Assembly (NCBI RefSeq): GCF_000300855.1
Contig: NZ_ALJF01000013.1
Coordinates: 434,001-498,000, forward strand
Length of the DNA: 64,000 nt
Direction: 5' to 3'
Source of the DNA: Agrobacterium albertimagni AOL15
Lineage (GTDB): Bacteria; Pseudomonadota; Alphaproteobacteria; Rhizobiales; Rhizobiaceae
Below the pieces are notes generated by a model. It was not told where the DNA came from. It saw only the letters and a list, made by a program, of their open reading frames with translations, and did no database searches. Shown one piece after another: positions 28,538 through 37,568 of this stretch. Position numbers and translations under genes: made by a program. Each line of letters begins with the position of its first letter. Position 1 is the stretch's first letter.

Positions 28538-29983
28538 ATGACCGTTGAAACTCTCATTGCTAGCCTGCATCTGGTCACGCCGGAATTGATCCTGGCCGTG
28601 GGCGCCATGGTGCTGCTCATGATCGGTGTGTTTTCGGGCGATCGGTCGAACAGTGTCGTCACGGGGCTTGCGATCGCGCTTTTGATCTTCTCCGGTGCCT
28701 GGCTCATTTTCGCCGGGCAGGAGGGTGAAGCCTTCAACGGCGCCTATCTCGCCGATGGCTATGCCAAGTTCATGAAGATCCTCGCCCTCATCGGTTCGGT
28801 GACGGCGATGATCATGGCGGTCGGCCACGCCCGATACGACCACCTCGACAAGTTCGAATTCCCGGTCCTTCTCGTGCTGGCGACCCTCGGCATCATGCTG
28901 ATGATCTCGGCCAACGATTTGATCACGCTCTATATGGCGCTGGAACTGCAGTCGCTCGCACTGTATGTCGTCGCAGCCATCAACCGCGACAGCCTGCGTT
29001 CGACCGAAGCCGGCCTCAAGTATTTCGTCCTCGGTGCGCTCTCCTCGGGTATGCTGCTCTACGGCATGTCGCTGGTCTACGGTTTCACCGGCAATACCGG
29101 CTTCAACGAAATTGCGACCGTTCTCTCGGCAGGCGAACCTTCGCTCGGCTTGATCTTCGGCCTCGTCTTTGTGCTGGCCGGTCTAGCCTTCAAGATCTCG
29201 GCCGTTCCGTTCCACATGTGGACACCGGACGTTTACGAAGGCGCGCCGACCCCGGTCACCGCTTTCCTCGCCGCTGCCCCGAAGATCGGTGCCATGGCGA
29301 TCCTCGTCCGCATCGTCATCGACGCCTTCCTGCCGATCTTCGCCGAATGGCAGCAGATCGTCGTCTTCATCTCGATCGCTTCTATGGTCCTCGGCTCGGT
29401 TGCCGCGATTGGTCAGAGGAACATCAAGCGACTGATGGCCTATTCCTCCATCGGTCACATGGGCTATGCGCTGGTCGGTCTTGCCGCCGGCACGGACACC
29501 GGCGTCGCCGGCGTCCTGCTCTACATGCTGATCTATCTGGTGATGACGCTCGGCACCTTCGCCTGCATCATGGCCATGCGCCAGAAGGAAGGCGGCAATG
29601 TCGAGAACATTGACGATCTCGCCGGCCTGTCGACCACGCGTCCCTTCATGGCCTTCGTTCTGACGGCTCTGATGTTTTCGCTCGCAGGCATCCCGCCGCT
29701 CGCCGGCTTCTTCGCCAAGTACTTCGTCTTCGTCGCTGCAATCGAAGCCAAGCTCTATGCGCTGGCCATCATCGGCGTTCTGGCCTCGGTCATCGGTGCC
29801 TACTACTACCTGCGCATCATCAAGGTGATGTGGTTCGACGAAGCCAAGGGCGAGTTTGCCCGCACGGCGGTTGAACTCCGCCTCGTCTTCGGTCTCTCCG
29901 GCCTTTTCGTCGTCGGTTATGTCCTGATTGGTGGTCCGCTCGGCACTGCCGCTGAAGCTGCTGCAAAGACGTTGTTTAATTGA
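28538..29983 (+). CDS. nuoN: NADH-quinone oxidoreductase subunit N
   Basis: A 481-residue antiporter-like subunit completing the proton-pumping trio, with about fourteen hydrophobic helices. Landmarks are [17 protein letters not shown] near residue 130 and [21 protein letters not shown] near residue 225. The ATG at 28538 is preferred to the TTG at 28532, both after AGGATCC. Its stop codon overlaps the TTG start of birA. Confidence 0.96.
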   Translation: MTVETLIASLHLVTPELILAVGAMVLLMIGVFSGDRSNSVVTGLAIALLIFSGAWLIFAGQEGEAFNGAYLADGYAKFMKILALIGSVTAMIMAVGHARYDHLDKFEFPVLLVLATLGIMLMISANDLITLYMALELQSLALYVVAAINRDSLRSTEAGLKYFVLGALSSGMLLYGMSLVYGFTGNTGFNEIATVLSAGEPSLGLIFGLVFVLAGLAFKISAVPFHMWTPDVYEGAPTPVTAFLAAAPKIGAMAILVRIVIDAFLPIFAEWQQIVVFISIASMVLGSVAAIGQRNIKRLMAYSSIGHMGYALVGLAAGTDTGVAGVLLYMLIYLVMTLGTFACIMAMRQKEGGNVENIDDLAGLSTTRPFMAFVLTALMFSLAGIPPLAGFFAKYFVFVAAIEAKLYALAIIGVLASVIGAYYYLRIIKVMWFDEAKGEFARTAVELRLVFGLSGLFVVGYVLIGGPLGTAAEAAAKTLFN

Positions 29984-30747
29984 CCAGCCTCGGTAGACCG
30001 CGCCGGATTTCGCTCGACGATTTCCGGCACGAAGCCCTCGACGAAGTTTCGTCCACCAATACGGAAGCATTCGCCCGCGCTCGCGCGGGCGATTCCGGTT
30101 TTCTGTGGTTGACGGCCGAGCGCCAGACCGGCGGCCGCGGCCGTCGGGGTCGCCCCTGGGTGTCGGAACGCGGCAATCTCTATTCGACCCTGCTGCTGAT
30201 CGACCCGGCTCCGGCAGATCAGCTGGGATCGCTGCCACTCGCCGTGGCACTCGCCGTTCATGCCGCCGTGCAAACGGTGATGCCGCCGGGTGGCGAACCC
30301 GTCGAGATCAAATGGCCGAACGATGTGCTGATCGGTCGGAAGAAGACGTCGGGTATCTTGCTGGAGGCGGAACGCATGGCAGATGGCCGCATGGCACTTG
30401 CCATCGGGATCGGCATCAATATCGCGCACCGACCCAACCTGACGCTCTATCCGGTGACCTCGCTCGCCGATCAGGGCGTACCGACCTCGCCGCCGGAATT
30501 CTTCGCCCATCTTTTCGCCGAGATGGCGCAAGTGCTTGGTGTGTGGGACGAGGGCAGGGGGATCGCCGAGATCGTGCGACGCTGGCGTCGCGTCGCCTGT
30601 GGCATCGGCGAGAAAATAACTGTGAATCTCCCGGACCGCTCGATTTCCGGTATCTTTTCCGGAATCGATGATAAGGGAATTTTGTTGCTCGACCGGGGCT
30701 CCGACGGAATGATGTCGGTTGCCGCCGGAGACGTGTTTTTCGGGTAG
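29980..30747 (+). CDS. birA: Biotin-[acetyl-CoA-carboxylase] ligase
   Basis: A 255-residue enzyme that makes biotinyl-5'-AMP and attaches biotin to carboxylase carrier proteins. The ATP/biotin motif region [23 protein letters not shown] is near residue 50, [17 protein letters not shown] near residue 108, and IGIGINIAH near residue 142. There is no N-terminal DNA-binding domain, so it is a monofunctional ligase. The most upstream start is TTG 29980, overlapping the nuoN stop by four bases (TTGA). This tight junction places birA at the end of the nuo transcription unit, as in other rhizobia. Confidence 0.92.
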   Translation: MTSLGRPRRISLDDFRHEALDEVSSTNTEAFARARAGDSGFLWLTAERQTGGRGRRGRPWVSERGNLYSTLLLIDPAPADQLGSLPLAVALAVHAAVQTVMPPGGEPVEIKWPNDVLIGRKKTSGILLEAERMADGRMALAIGIGINIAHRPNLTLYPVTSLADQGVPTSPPEFFAHLFAEMAQVLGVWDEGRGIAEIVRRWRRVACGIGEKITVNLPDRSISGIFSGIDDKGILLLDRGSDGMMSVAAGDVFFG

Positions 30748-30765
30748 ACTGGATCGGAACTGAGA

Positions 30766-32433
30766 ATGGCCAATAACGACGAACTGGTTTTCCTGCCGCT
30801 GGGCGGCGTGGGAGAAATCGGCATGAACCTCGCATTGTACGGCTATGGCCCGCCGTCCAATCGCCAGTGGATCATGGTCGACTGCGGCGTGACTTTCGCC
30901 GGTCCGGACCTGCCGGGCGTGGATCTCGTACTGCCCGATATCAGCTTCATCAAGAAGCAGAAGAAGAATCTCAAGGGCATCATCATCACCCATGCCCACG
31001 AAGATCACTACGGTGCGCTGAACGACCTCTGGCCGGGCCTCAACGTACCCGTCTACGCCTCGCGCTTCACCGCCGGCATGCTGGAAGCCAAGCGCGACTA
31101 TGAAGGCTCGCGCGCCGAGATTCCAATCACGCCTTTCAAGCAGGGCGACCGGATCAATGTCGGCCCGTTCGAGATCGAGGCGATCGGCGTCAACCATTCT
31201 ATCCCCGAGCCGATGTCGCTCGTCATCCGCACGCCGCTCGGCAATCTCATCCATACGGGTGACTGGAAGATCGACCACAATCCGTCGCTCGGCCCGCTGA
31301 CCGACGAGGACCGCTTCCGTGCCGTCGGCGACGAGGGCGTGCTGGCGATGTTCTGCGATTCGACCAATGCCATGCGTGATGGTGTCTCGCCTTCCGAAGA
31401 GGAAGTCTCTGCAGGCTTGCAGAAGATCATCGAAGCGGCGGAAGGCCGTGTTGCGATCACCACCTTCTCCTCGAATGTCGGGCGTATCCGTTCGATTGCC
31501 CAGGCAGCGGAAGCGGCCGGGCGTGAAGTCCTGCTGCTTGGCAGTTCGCTGAAGCGCGTCACGAACGTTGCTCAGGACATCGGCATCATGGAGGGCATCA
31601 AGCCCTTCCTCGCCGAAGACGAATTCGGCTTCATACCGCGTGACAAGGTCGTCATCATCCTGACTGGCAGTCAGGGCGAAGCGCGTGCAGCGCTCGCCAA
31701 GCTCTCGCGCGACGAGATGCGCAATGTGGCGCTGACGAAGGGCGACACGGTCGTCTTCTCCTCGCGTGCCATCCCGGGTAACGAGAAGGCGATCCTCGAG
31801 ATCAAGAACGGCCTCATCGAGCAGGGCGTCCACATCATCACCGACAACGACGCGCTGGTCCACGTTTCGGGCCATCCGCGCCGCAATGAACTCCTGAAGA
31901 TGTACGAGTGGGTTCGTCCGCAGTTCCTCGTGCCGGTGCATGGTGAGGCCGCCCATCTGGTCGCCCAGAAGGAATTGGCGCTTCAGGCCGGCATCCCGAA
32001 CGTTCCGCGTGTCCGCAATGGCGACATGCTGCGCGTGGCACCGGGTCCTGCCGAAGTTATCGCTCAGGCTCCCTTCGGCCGCGTCTACAAGGACGGCAAG
32101 CTCGTCGGCGACATCGAAGAAATGGGCATCGCCGACCGCAAGAAGCTCTCCTATGTCGGCCATGTTGCCGTCAGTGTGCTTCTCGACAGCCGCTTCGATT
32201 TCCTTGGTGATCCCGATGTGGTGGCTTTCGGCCTGCCCGAAGTCGACCATGAGGGGGAATTGATGGAGGATACGCTTTACGACGCCGTTCTCGGCGCCGT
32301 CGAAAGCATTCCCCGCAGCCGTCGCAAGGATCTCGACACCGTTCGCGAATCCATCCGCCGCGCGGTGCGCTCGACTGCAAACGAAGTCTGGGGCAAGAAG
32401 CCGATCGTCACGGTGTTCCTGACCAAAGTCTGA
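30766..32433 (+). CDS. rnj: Ribonuclease J
   Basis: A 555-residue metallo-beta-lactamase/beta-CASP nuclease acting in rRNA maturation and mRNA decay with 5'-to-3' exo- and endonuclease activity. The metal motif THAHEDHYGAL gives H76, H78, D80 and H81. The CSDSTNAM-like CDSTNAM, LTGSQGE and VSGHPRRNEL motifs of the beta-CASP region and the VPVHGE segment follow, and a C-terminal domain completes the usual length. It starts 19 bases after birA, so it is probably co-transcribed. Confidence 0.96.
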   Translation: MANNDELVFLPLGGVGEIGMNLALYGYGPPSNRQWIMVDCGVTFAGPDLPGVDLVLPDISFIKKQKKNLKGIIITHAHEDHYGALNDLWPGLNVPVYASRFTAGMLEAKRDYEGSRAEIPITPFKQGDRINVGPFEIEAIGVNHSIPEPMSLVIRTPLGNLIHTGDWKIDHNPSLGPLTDEDRFRAVGDEGVLAMFCDSTNAMRDGVSPSEEEVSAGLQKIIEAAEGRVAITTFSSNVGRIRSIAQAAEAAGREVLLLGSSLKRVTNVAQDIGIMEGIKPFLAEDEFGFIPRDKVVIILTGSQGEARAALAKLSRDEMRNVALTKGDTVVFSSRAIPGNEKAILEIKNGLIEQGVHIITDNDALVHVSGHPRRNELLKMYEWVRPQFLVPVHGEAAHLVAQKELALQAGIPNVPRVRNGDMLRVAPGPAEVIAQAPFGRVYKDGKLVGDIEEMGIADRKKLSYVGHVAVSVLLDSRFDFLGDPDVVAFGLPEVDHEGELMEDTLYDAVLGAVESIPRSRRKDLDTVRESIRRAVRSTANEVWGKKPIVTVFLTKV

Positions 32434-32488
32434 GGGACGAGGCGGGCAGGGATGACCTAATCTTTGCCCGCAACGACTGGAGGAAGAC

Positions 32489-32893
32489 ATGCTCGGCCGC
32501 GTCAATCACATCGCCATCGCCGTTCCGGACCTCACCGCTGCCACCGCGAGCTATCGTGATACGCTCGGCGCCAAGGTGTCCCAGGCCCAGGCGCTTCCCG
32601 AGCATGGCGTGACCGTCGTCTTCGTCGAACTCGAAAACACCAAGGTCGAACTCCTGGAGCCGCTCGGCGACGCCTCGCCGATCGCAGCCTTCCTGGAAAA
32701 GAATCCCTCGGGCGGCATGCATCACATCTGTTACGAGGTCGCCGATATCCTGGCCGCCCGCGACCAGTTGTCGGCCTCAGGTGCCCGGGTTCTCGGCAGT
32801 GGCGATCCAAAGATCGGCGCGCATGGCAAGCCGGTCCTGTTTCTGCATCCGAAGGACTTCTTCGGCACCCTGATCGAACTCGAGCAGGTCTGA
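32489..32893 (+). CDS. mce: Methylmalonyl-CoA epimerase
   Basis: A 134-residue vicinal-oxygen-chelate protein interconverting (S)- and (R)-methylmalonyl-CoA in propionate breakdown. Metal ligands fit H8 in GRVNHIAIAV, the glutamate of LLEPLG, H76 in GGMHHICYEV and the terminal glutamate of GTLIELEQV. GGAGGAAG precedes the ATG closely. It lies after rnj, an order common in Rhizobiales. Confidence 0.93.
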   Translation: MLGRVNHIAIAVPDLTAATASYRDTLGAKVSQAQALPEHGVTVVFVELENTKVELLEPLGDASPIAAFLEKNPSGGMHHICYEVADILAARDQLSASGARVLGSGDPKIGAHGKPVLFLHPKDFFGTLIELEQV

Positions 32894-33044
32894 GGCGCAT
32901 TCACGACGCGATGAAGTCTTGTTGATCGCGGCTCGATCAGGGCTGCGACGCTTTTGTCTTTGTGCCGGGCCGCTTCCGCGATTATAGGGGGGCGAGCGGC
33001 GCAGGCGGGACGTCTGGCGCCAGCTAAGTCTGGAGCGAAACATC

Positions 33045-33323
33045 ATGGCGATCCTGTCGGGACTGGCGGTCTATTTCGTGATCTGGTGGCTTGTGCTGTT
33101 TGCCGTGCTGCCGATCGGCCTTCGCACGCAGGACGAGGACCAGGAGGTCGTGCCGGGCACCGTGGCCAGTGCGCCGACCCGCTTCCGTGCGGCGCGCATC
33201 TTCCTGACGACGACCGTGGTCTCGGCGCTGATCTACGGCGCCTGGTATGTTGCCGGCACCTATTTCGACATCGGCTTCAACGATCTGCCCGTCATCATGC
33301 CGGGGCTTGAGCCGCGAGGCTGA
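33045..33323 (+). CDS. DUF1467 family small membrane protein
   Basis: A 92-residue protein with two hydrophobic helices (residues 4-24 and 54-74) separated by a polar loop rich in acid residues (RTQDEDQEVVPGT). DUF1467 proteins are widespread in alphaproteobacteria and of unknown function. TGGAGCG precedes ATG 33045. It is the last gene of the nuo-birA-rnj-mce run and is convergent with a minus-strand small RNA. Confidence 0.88.
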   Translation: MAILSGLAVYFVIWWLVLFAVLPIGLRTQDEDQEVVPGTVASAPTRFRAARIFLTTTVVSALIYGAWYVAGTYFDIGFNDLPVIMPGLEPRG

Positions 33324-33361
33324 CCAGCGCCACTCGGCTCGCTCCATTCCGTCAACAGGGC

Positions 33362-33389
33362 AAAAAAAAACAAGGTCAAAAGACCTTGT
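33362..33389 (-). terminator. Intrinsic terminator on the minus strand
   Basis: An 8-bp stem (33370-33377 with 33382-33389) and a 4-base loop, followed on the minus strand by nine consecutive T. The orientation means it ends a leftward transcript from the intergenic region, not the DUF1467 gene. Confidence 0.88.
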
Positions 33390-33508
33390 TCGAAGCTTCG
33401 CGTGATCCTTCACCAATTAAGGGGCTGCGAACGGGCGCGCCTAGATCTGATCCTCCCAAGACTTGACCGCGAGTGTGGCAAAGATTTGTACTCCCTGCCT
33501 CTTTTATG
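33362..33508 (-). ncRNA. Candidate trans-acting small RNA (possibly alpha-r45 family)
   Basis: On the minus strand a promoter-like pair is followed by about 147 non-coding bases ending in a clear intrinsic terminator: stem ACAAGGTC/GACCTTGT with a TTTT loop and nine T. No reading frame of note lies in it. Internal segments can pair, and a purine-rich GGGAGGATC stretch could base-pair with other RNAs. From memory, the alpha-r45 sRNA of rhizobia is of similar size and lies near proS; I cannot verify the family without alignment. Expression is inferred from signals only. Confidence 0.6.
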
Positions 33509-33514
33509 GGCTGA

Positions 33515-33542
33515 ACCTAGCCCAATCATTGGTCCTTGTCAC
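33515..33542 (-). promoter_or_regulatory. Promoter for the minus-strand small RNA
   Basis: Read on the minus strand, GTGACA (33537-33542) and CTAGGT (33515-33520) are 16 bases apart, putting the start of transcription near 33508. The rest of the gap up to proS at 33828 shows no gene. Confidence 0.45.
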
Positions 33543-33827
33543 CCCTGAATCTTGCAGATTTGTTACACTCATCCAAAAAAAATTTAATCATGCCGCTTTG
33601 TCGCATAAGGGTCATGCAATGACCTGATTTGCAGCTTTTGACGGAACATTGTCTTGCCGCCTGCGCATCCGAATGGGGCGCTTGTGGTGCCGGCTGTGGG
33701 CGAGGCGAGCGAACGGCGCTTGCGGGTTTTCTTCTCCAGTCCAACCGGCTATGAACGCTTCCTGACATCCCGTTTCAATCGCTGATTCCGCCGCTTTGGC
33801 GGCATCGACAACCATCTGGAATTCGTT

Positions 33828-35150
33828 ATGCGTCTGTCGCGCTACTTCATGCCGATCCTGAAGGAAAACCCCAAGGAAGCCGAGATCGTCTCTCACCGCC
33901 TGATGTTGCGGACGGGCATGATCCGCCAGCAGAGCCAGGGCATTTATTCCTGGTTGCCGCTCGGCAAGCGCGTGCTCGACAAGGTCAACGCCATCATCCG
34001 CGAAGAGCAGAACCGCGCCGGCGCCATCGAGCTTTCCATGCCGACACTGCAGTCGGCCGAGCTCTGGCAGGAAAGCGGCCGCTACGAGGACTATGGCAAG
34101 GAAATGCTGCGCATTCGCGACCGGCAGGACCGTCCGATGCTCTATGGTCCGACCAATGAGGAGATGATCACCGACATCTTCCGCTCGTCGGTCAAGTCCT
34201 ACAAGAGCCTGCCGCTCAACCTCTACCACATCCAGCTGAAGTTCCGTGACGAGATCCGTCCGCGCTTCGGCACCATGCGTTCGCGCGAATTCCTGATGAA
34301 GGATGCCTATTCCTTCGACTTGACCCAGGCCGACGCGATCCATTCCTACAACAAGATGTTCGTCGCTTACCTGCGCACCTTCGATCGCCTCGGCCTGCGC
34401 GCCATCCCGATGCGCGCCGATACCGGCCCGATCGGCGGCAATCACAGCCACGAATTCATCATTCTCGCCGACACCGGTGAGTCGGAAGTCTACTGCCACA
34501 AGAGCTTCGTCGATTTCGACATCCCCGCCGCCGACACCGATTTCGACAGCGTCGACGGCCTGCAGTCGGTTTTCGATAAGTGGACCTCGGTTTACGCCGC
34601 GACGTCGGAAATGCATGACGAAGCCGCTTTCGGTACGATCCCGGAAGGCGACCGCCTCTCCGCGCGCGGCATCGAGGTCGGCCACATCTTCTATTTCGGC
34701 ACCAAATATTCCGAGCCGATGGGCGCCAAGGTGCAGGGTCCCGATGGCAAGGAACACCTTGTCCACATGGGCTCCTATGGTATCGGCCCGACGCGCCTTG
34801 TTCCGGCCATCATCGAAGCCTCGCATGACGAGAACGGAATCATCTGGCCGGCTTCGGTCGCGCCTTTCGATGCCGTTGTCATCAACATGAAGCCGGGTGA
34901 CGAGGCTTGCGACACCACCTGCGATCGCCTCTATGTCGCGCTGCAGAATGCCGGCAAGGACGTGCTTTATGACGACACCGACGATCGTGCCGGCACCAAG
35001 TTCGCCACTGCCGATCTGATTGGCGTGCCGGTCCAGGTCATTGCGGGTCCTCGTGCCGTTGCTGCCGGCGAAGTCGAGCTCAAGGACCGCAAGACCGGTG
35101 CCCGCGAGACACTGACGATCGAAGCGGCGATCAACAAGCTGACGGCCTAA
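33828..35150 (+). CDS. proS: Prolyl-tRNA synthetase (short, editing-less type)
   Basis: A 440-residue class II aminoacyl-tRNA synthetase charging tRNA-Pro. Motif 2 region [24 protein letters not shown] near residue 140 and motif 3 [14 protein letters not shown] near residue 312 are intact; [14 protein letters not shown] is near residue 104. There is no roughly 180-residue insertion (editing) domain between motifs 2 and 3, as is usual in alphaproteobacteria. The ATG at 33828 gives the conserved MRLSRYFMP start; the ribosome binding site is weak. Confidence 0.96.
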   Translation: MRLSRYFMPILKENPKEAEIVSHRLMLRTGMIRQQSQGIYSWLPLGKRVLDKVNAIIREEQNRAGAIELSMPTLQSAELWQESGRYEDYGKEMLRIRDRQDRPMLYGPTNEEMITDIFRSSVKSYKSLPLNLYHIQLKFRDEIRPRFGTMRSREFLMKDAYSFDLTQADAIHSYNKMFVAYLRTFDRLGLRAIPMRADTGPIGGNHSHEFIILADTGESEVYCHKSFVDFDIPAADTDFDSVDGLQSVFDKWTSVYAATSEMHDEAAFGTIPEGDRLSARGIEVGHIFYFGTKYSEPMGAKVQGPDGKEHLVHMGSYGIGPTRLVPAIIEASHDENGIIWPASVAPFDAVVINMKPGDEACDTTCDRLYVALQNAGKDVLYDDTDDRAGTKFATADLIGVPVQVIAGPRAVAAGEVELKDRKTGARETLTIEAAINKLTA

Positions 35151-35214
35151 GGCAAAAGCCTTACGCCGAACCAAGGTCGGGTCTTGAGACTTGATCCCGA
35201 GGCAAGGAGAAACC

Positions 35215-36522
35215 ATGGCGACGACGGCCGTTGGCAACGAGACGGTGGACACGGACAAGGCCGCAACTGCGCGCGCCTTTTCCGGCTTTGAACGCATGGT
35301 GGCCTGGCGCTATCTGCGTGCCCGGCGCAAGGAAGCCTTCATTTCCGTCATTGCCGGCTTCTCCTTCATCGGCATCATGCTTGGCGTGGCGACGCTGATC
35401 ATTGTCATGGCCGTGATGAACGGCTTCCGCACCGAGCTCGTCTCGCGCATTCTCGGCATCAACGGCCACATGATCGTTCAGGCTGTCGACCAGCCGCTGA
35501 GCGACTATGCTGGATTGGCCGAGCGGTTCGCAGCGGTTCCGGGCGTCACCATGGCACTGCCGCTGGTCGAAGGGCAGACGCTGGCTTCGGGACGTGAGGG
35601 TGCCGGCACAGGCGCCCTGGTACGCGGCATCCGCCCCGATGATCTGACGAAGCTGTCGGTCGTTTCATCCAACATCCGCTCCGGCGATCTGGTTGGTTTT
35701 GCCACCGGGGAGGGTGTTCTCATTGGCTCGCGCATGGCAGCCCAGCTGGGGCTTTCAGCGGGAGATACAATCACCCTGGTCTCTCCCGAAGGCGACGTGA
35801 CTCCGCTCGGCGTCAATCCGCGGGTGAAGTCCTATCCGGTCTCGGCCATCTTCGAAATCGGCATGTCTGAATATGATGCCTCGATCATCTATATGCCGCT
35901 CGAGGAATCGCAGATCTATTTCAATGTCGAAGGCATCGTTCAGTCGATCGAGCTCTTCATCTCCAATCCGGATGCCGTGGACGAGCTGCGTCCATTGATC
36001 GAGGAGGCCGCCGGCCGCCAGATCTTCCTCACCGACTGGCGCCAGCGCAACCAGACCTTCTTCTCGGCCCTTCAGGTCGAGCGGAACGTCATGTTCATGA
36101 TCCTGACGCTGATCGTGCTTGTCGCGGCGCTGAACATCATTTCCGGTCTGATCATGCTGGTGAAGGATAAGGCGAGCGATATCGCAATCCTCCGCACCAT
36201 GGGCGCGACATCCGGTGCCATCATGCGCATCTTCTTCATGACGGGTGCCGCGATCGGCACGGCAGGAACTCTGGCAGGTGTCGTGCTCGGCGTGATCGTC
36301 TGTCTGAACATCGAAAGCATCCGCCAGTTCTTCTCCTGGGTCTCCGGAACGATGCTCTTCGACCCCGAACTCTATTTCCTGAGCCAGCTGCCCGCGGACA
36401 TGAACGCCAGTGAGACCATCTCGGTTATCATCATGGCGCTCAGCCTGTCCTTCATGGCCACCATCTTCCCGGCCTGGCGGGCCTCGCGCCTGGATCCCGT
36501 CCAGGCTCTGCGTTACGAATGA
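35215..36522 (+). CDS. lolC: Lipoprotein-releasing ABC transporter permease (LolC/LolE family)
   Basis: A 435-residue inner membrane permease that, with LolD, extracts lipoproteins for transfer to LolA. TM1 lies at residues 40-65 after the conserved [29 protein letters not shown] large periplasmic MacB-like domain follows (residues 70-270). Three FtsX helices end the protein (residues 290-425), with [21 protein letters not shown] between them. AAGGAGA at 35203 sets the ATG at 35215. Many alphaproteobacteria have a single LolC/E-type protein working as a homodimer, so naming it C or E is arbitrary. Confidence 0.93.
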   Translation: MATTAVGNETVDTDKAATARAFSGFERMVAWRYLRARRKEAFISVIAGFSFIGIMLGVATLIIVMAVMNGFRTELVSRILGINGHMIVQAVDQPLSDYAGLAERFAAVPGVTMALPLVEGQTLASGREGAGTGALVRGIRPDDLTKLSVVSSNIRSGDLVGFATGEGVLIGSRMAAQLGLSAGDTITLVSPEGDVTPLGVNPRVKSYPVSAIFEIGMSEYDASIIYMPLEESQIYFNVEGIVQSIELFISNPDAVDELRPLIEEAAGRQIFLTDWRQRNQTFFSALQVERNVMFMILTLIVLVAALNIISGLIMLVKDKASDIAILRTMGATSGAIMRIFFMTGAAIGTAGTLAGVVLGVIVCLNIESIRQFFSWVSGTMLFDPELYFLSQLPADMNASETISVIIMALSLSFMATIFPAWRASRLDPVQALRYE

Positions 36523-37226
36523 GGATGCCGAAATCAATGGCAAAAGACGTGGTTCTCTCGCTTGCCGGCATCGATCGCCATTATGGCCAGGGCGAAACCG
36601 TACTCTCGATCCTGAAAGGCGCGGACTTCACCTTGCGCACGGGTGAGACCGTGGCGCTGGTCGCCCCGTCGGGTACGGGCAAGTCGACGCTTCTGCATGT
36701 TGCCGGACTTCTGGAGCATCCCGACGGCGGCGAAGTGACCGTTGGCGGCGTTGCCTGTCAGGAACTGGGCGACGAGCAGCGCACGGCCATCCGCCGGAAG
36801 TCGATCGGCTTCGTCTACCAGTTCCATCATCTGCTGCCGGAATTCTCCGCGCTGGAAAACGTGATGATGCCGCAGCTGATCGCCGGGCTCACCAAGCCAG
36901 AGGCCGCCGAACGCGCCAAACAGCTTCTCGACTATATGCGTGTCGGTCATCGCGCCGATCACCGCCCGGCCGAACTTTCCGGCGGCGAACAGCAGCGCGT
37001 GGCAATTGCCCGCGCGGTCGCCAACGCTCCGCTGGTGCTTCTTGCCGACGAACCGACCGGCAACCTCGATCCCGAAACTGCAAGCTATGTCTTCTCGGCG
37101 CTCGAAGCGCTGGTCCGTCAGTCCGGTCTCTCGGCCATGATCGCGACCCACAACCACGACATTGCCCGCCGGATGGACCGCTGCGTCACCTTGGTCGACG
37201 GCAAGGTCGTCGAACTCGTCGTCTGA
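36519..37226 (+). CDS. lolD: Lipoprotein-releasing ABC transporter ATPase
   Basis: A 235-residue ABC ATPase energising lipoprotein release. It has Walker [10 protein letters not shown] near residue 51, a Q-loop in [18 protein letters not shown], signature [14 protein letters not shown] near residue 148, Walker [12 protein letters not shown] near residue 172, and the switch histidine in ATHNHD. The ATG at 36519 overlaps the permease stop (ATGA); ATGs at 36525 and 36537 are alternatives. An intrinsic terminator follows. Confidence 0.95.
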   Translation: MRMPKSMAKDVVLSLAGIDRHYGQGETVLSILKGADFTLRTGETVALVAPSGTGKSTLLHVAGLLEHPDGGEVTVGGVACQELGDEQRTAIRRKSIGFVYQFHHLLPEFSALENVMMPQLIAGLTKPEAAERAKQLLDYMRVGHRADHRPAELSGGEQQRVAIARAVANAPLVLLADEPTGNLDPETASYVFSALEALVRQSGLSAMIATHNHDIARRMDRCVTLVDGKVVELVV

Positions 37227-37266
37227 TCTCAGCCCGCTTTCTTCTCCTTTTTTCTGACGTCCCTGC

Positions 37267-37306
37267 GCCTCGGTGGAATTTGTTCCGCCGAGGCTGCGGT
37301 TTTTTT
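37267..37306 (+). terminator. Intrinsic terminator after lolD
   Basis: GCCTCGGTGGAA pairs with TTCCGCCGAGGC (12 pairs with one G-T wobble) around a short loop, followed by GCGG and seven T. It separates lolCD from the SOS-type promoter that begins a few bases further on. Confidence 0.85.
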
Positions 37307-37309
37307 AGG

Positions 37310-37338
37310 TTGACATTGGAACAAGAGCAGAACAAAAT
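37310..37338 (+). promoter_or_regulatory. SOS promoter: TTGACA -35 with LexA box
   Basis: TTGACA (37310-37315) is followed 17 bases later by a -10-like CAAAAT (37333-37338). Between and overlapping them is GAAC-N7-GAAC (37319-37333), in the fuller form GAACA-N5-AGAACA, which matches the alphaproteobacterial LexA box (GTTC-N7-GTTC on the other strand). LexA bound here would block RNA polymerase. The downstream genes are a 28-residue membrane peptide and then dnaE. Confidence 0.78.
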
Positions 37339-37366
37339 AAAAACATAAAGGGACAAGGAGACAGAA

Positions 37367-37453
37367 ATGACCGAAATTCTTCGTGACGTTGCTGCATTTG
37401 CCTCGATGGCGGTTTTCGTATCCAGCATGGCTTTGCTGATGATGGCGCTCTGA
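37367..37453 (+). CDS. 28-residue single-pass membrane peptide under LexA-type control
   Basis: The peptide begins MTEILRDVAAF and continues ASMAVFVSSMALLMMAL. A short charged N-terminus (E3, R6, D7) precedes one hydrophobic helix of about 20 residues reaching the C-terminus. AAGGAGA at 37355-37361 lies 5 bases before the ATG, an excellent ribosome binding site. The SOS promoter starts about 57 bases upstream. Caulobacter SidA is a 29-residue SOS-induced membrane peptide that blocks division; the analogy in size, topology and control is strong but I see no basis to claim homology. A leader peptide role for dnaE is another possibility. Confidence 0.7.
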   Translation: MTEILRDVAAFASMAVFVSSMALLMMAL

Positions 37454-37460
37454 CATTTTG

Positions 37461-37495
37461 GGGCGGCAAAGCTGGTGACCAAGGCCTTGCCGCCC
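37461..37495 (+). other. Hairpin between the SOS peptide gene and dnaE
   Basis: GGGCGGCAA (37461-37469) pairs perfectly with TTGCCGCCC (37487-37495) around a 17-base loop. The U-tract is poor (GACTTACTTCT), so it could act as a partial terminator allowing some read-through from the LexA-controlled promoter into dnaE. Confidence 0.5.
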
Positions 37496-37568
37496 GACTT
37501 ACTTCTGGACTTCGTGAGCCTGAAAGCCGAAAATCCCGACCGATTCAGAAATCAGGGAATGAAGCGGT

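Noticed and set aside
29917-32505. 862-codon minus-strand frame opposite birA and rnj
   Set aside because: Shadow of two well-identified plus-strand genes; composition typical of antisense frames in high-GC DNA.
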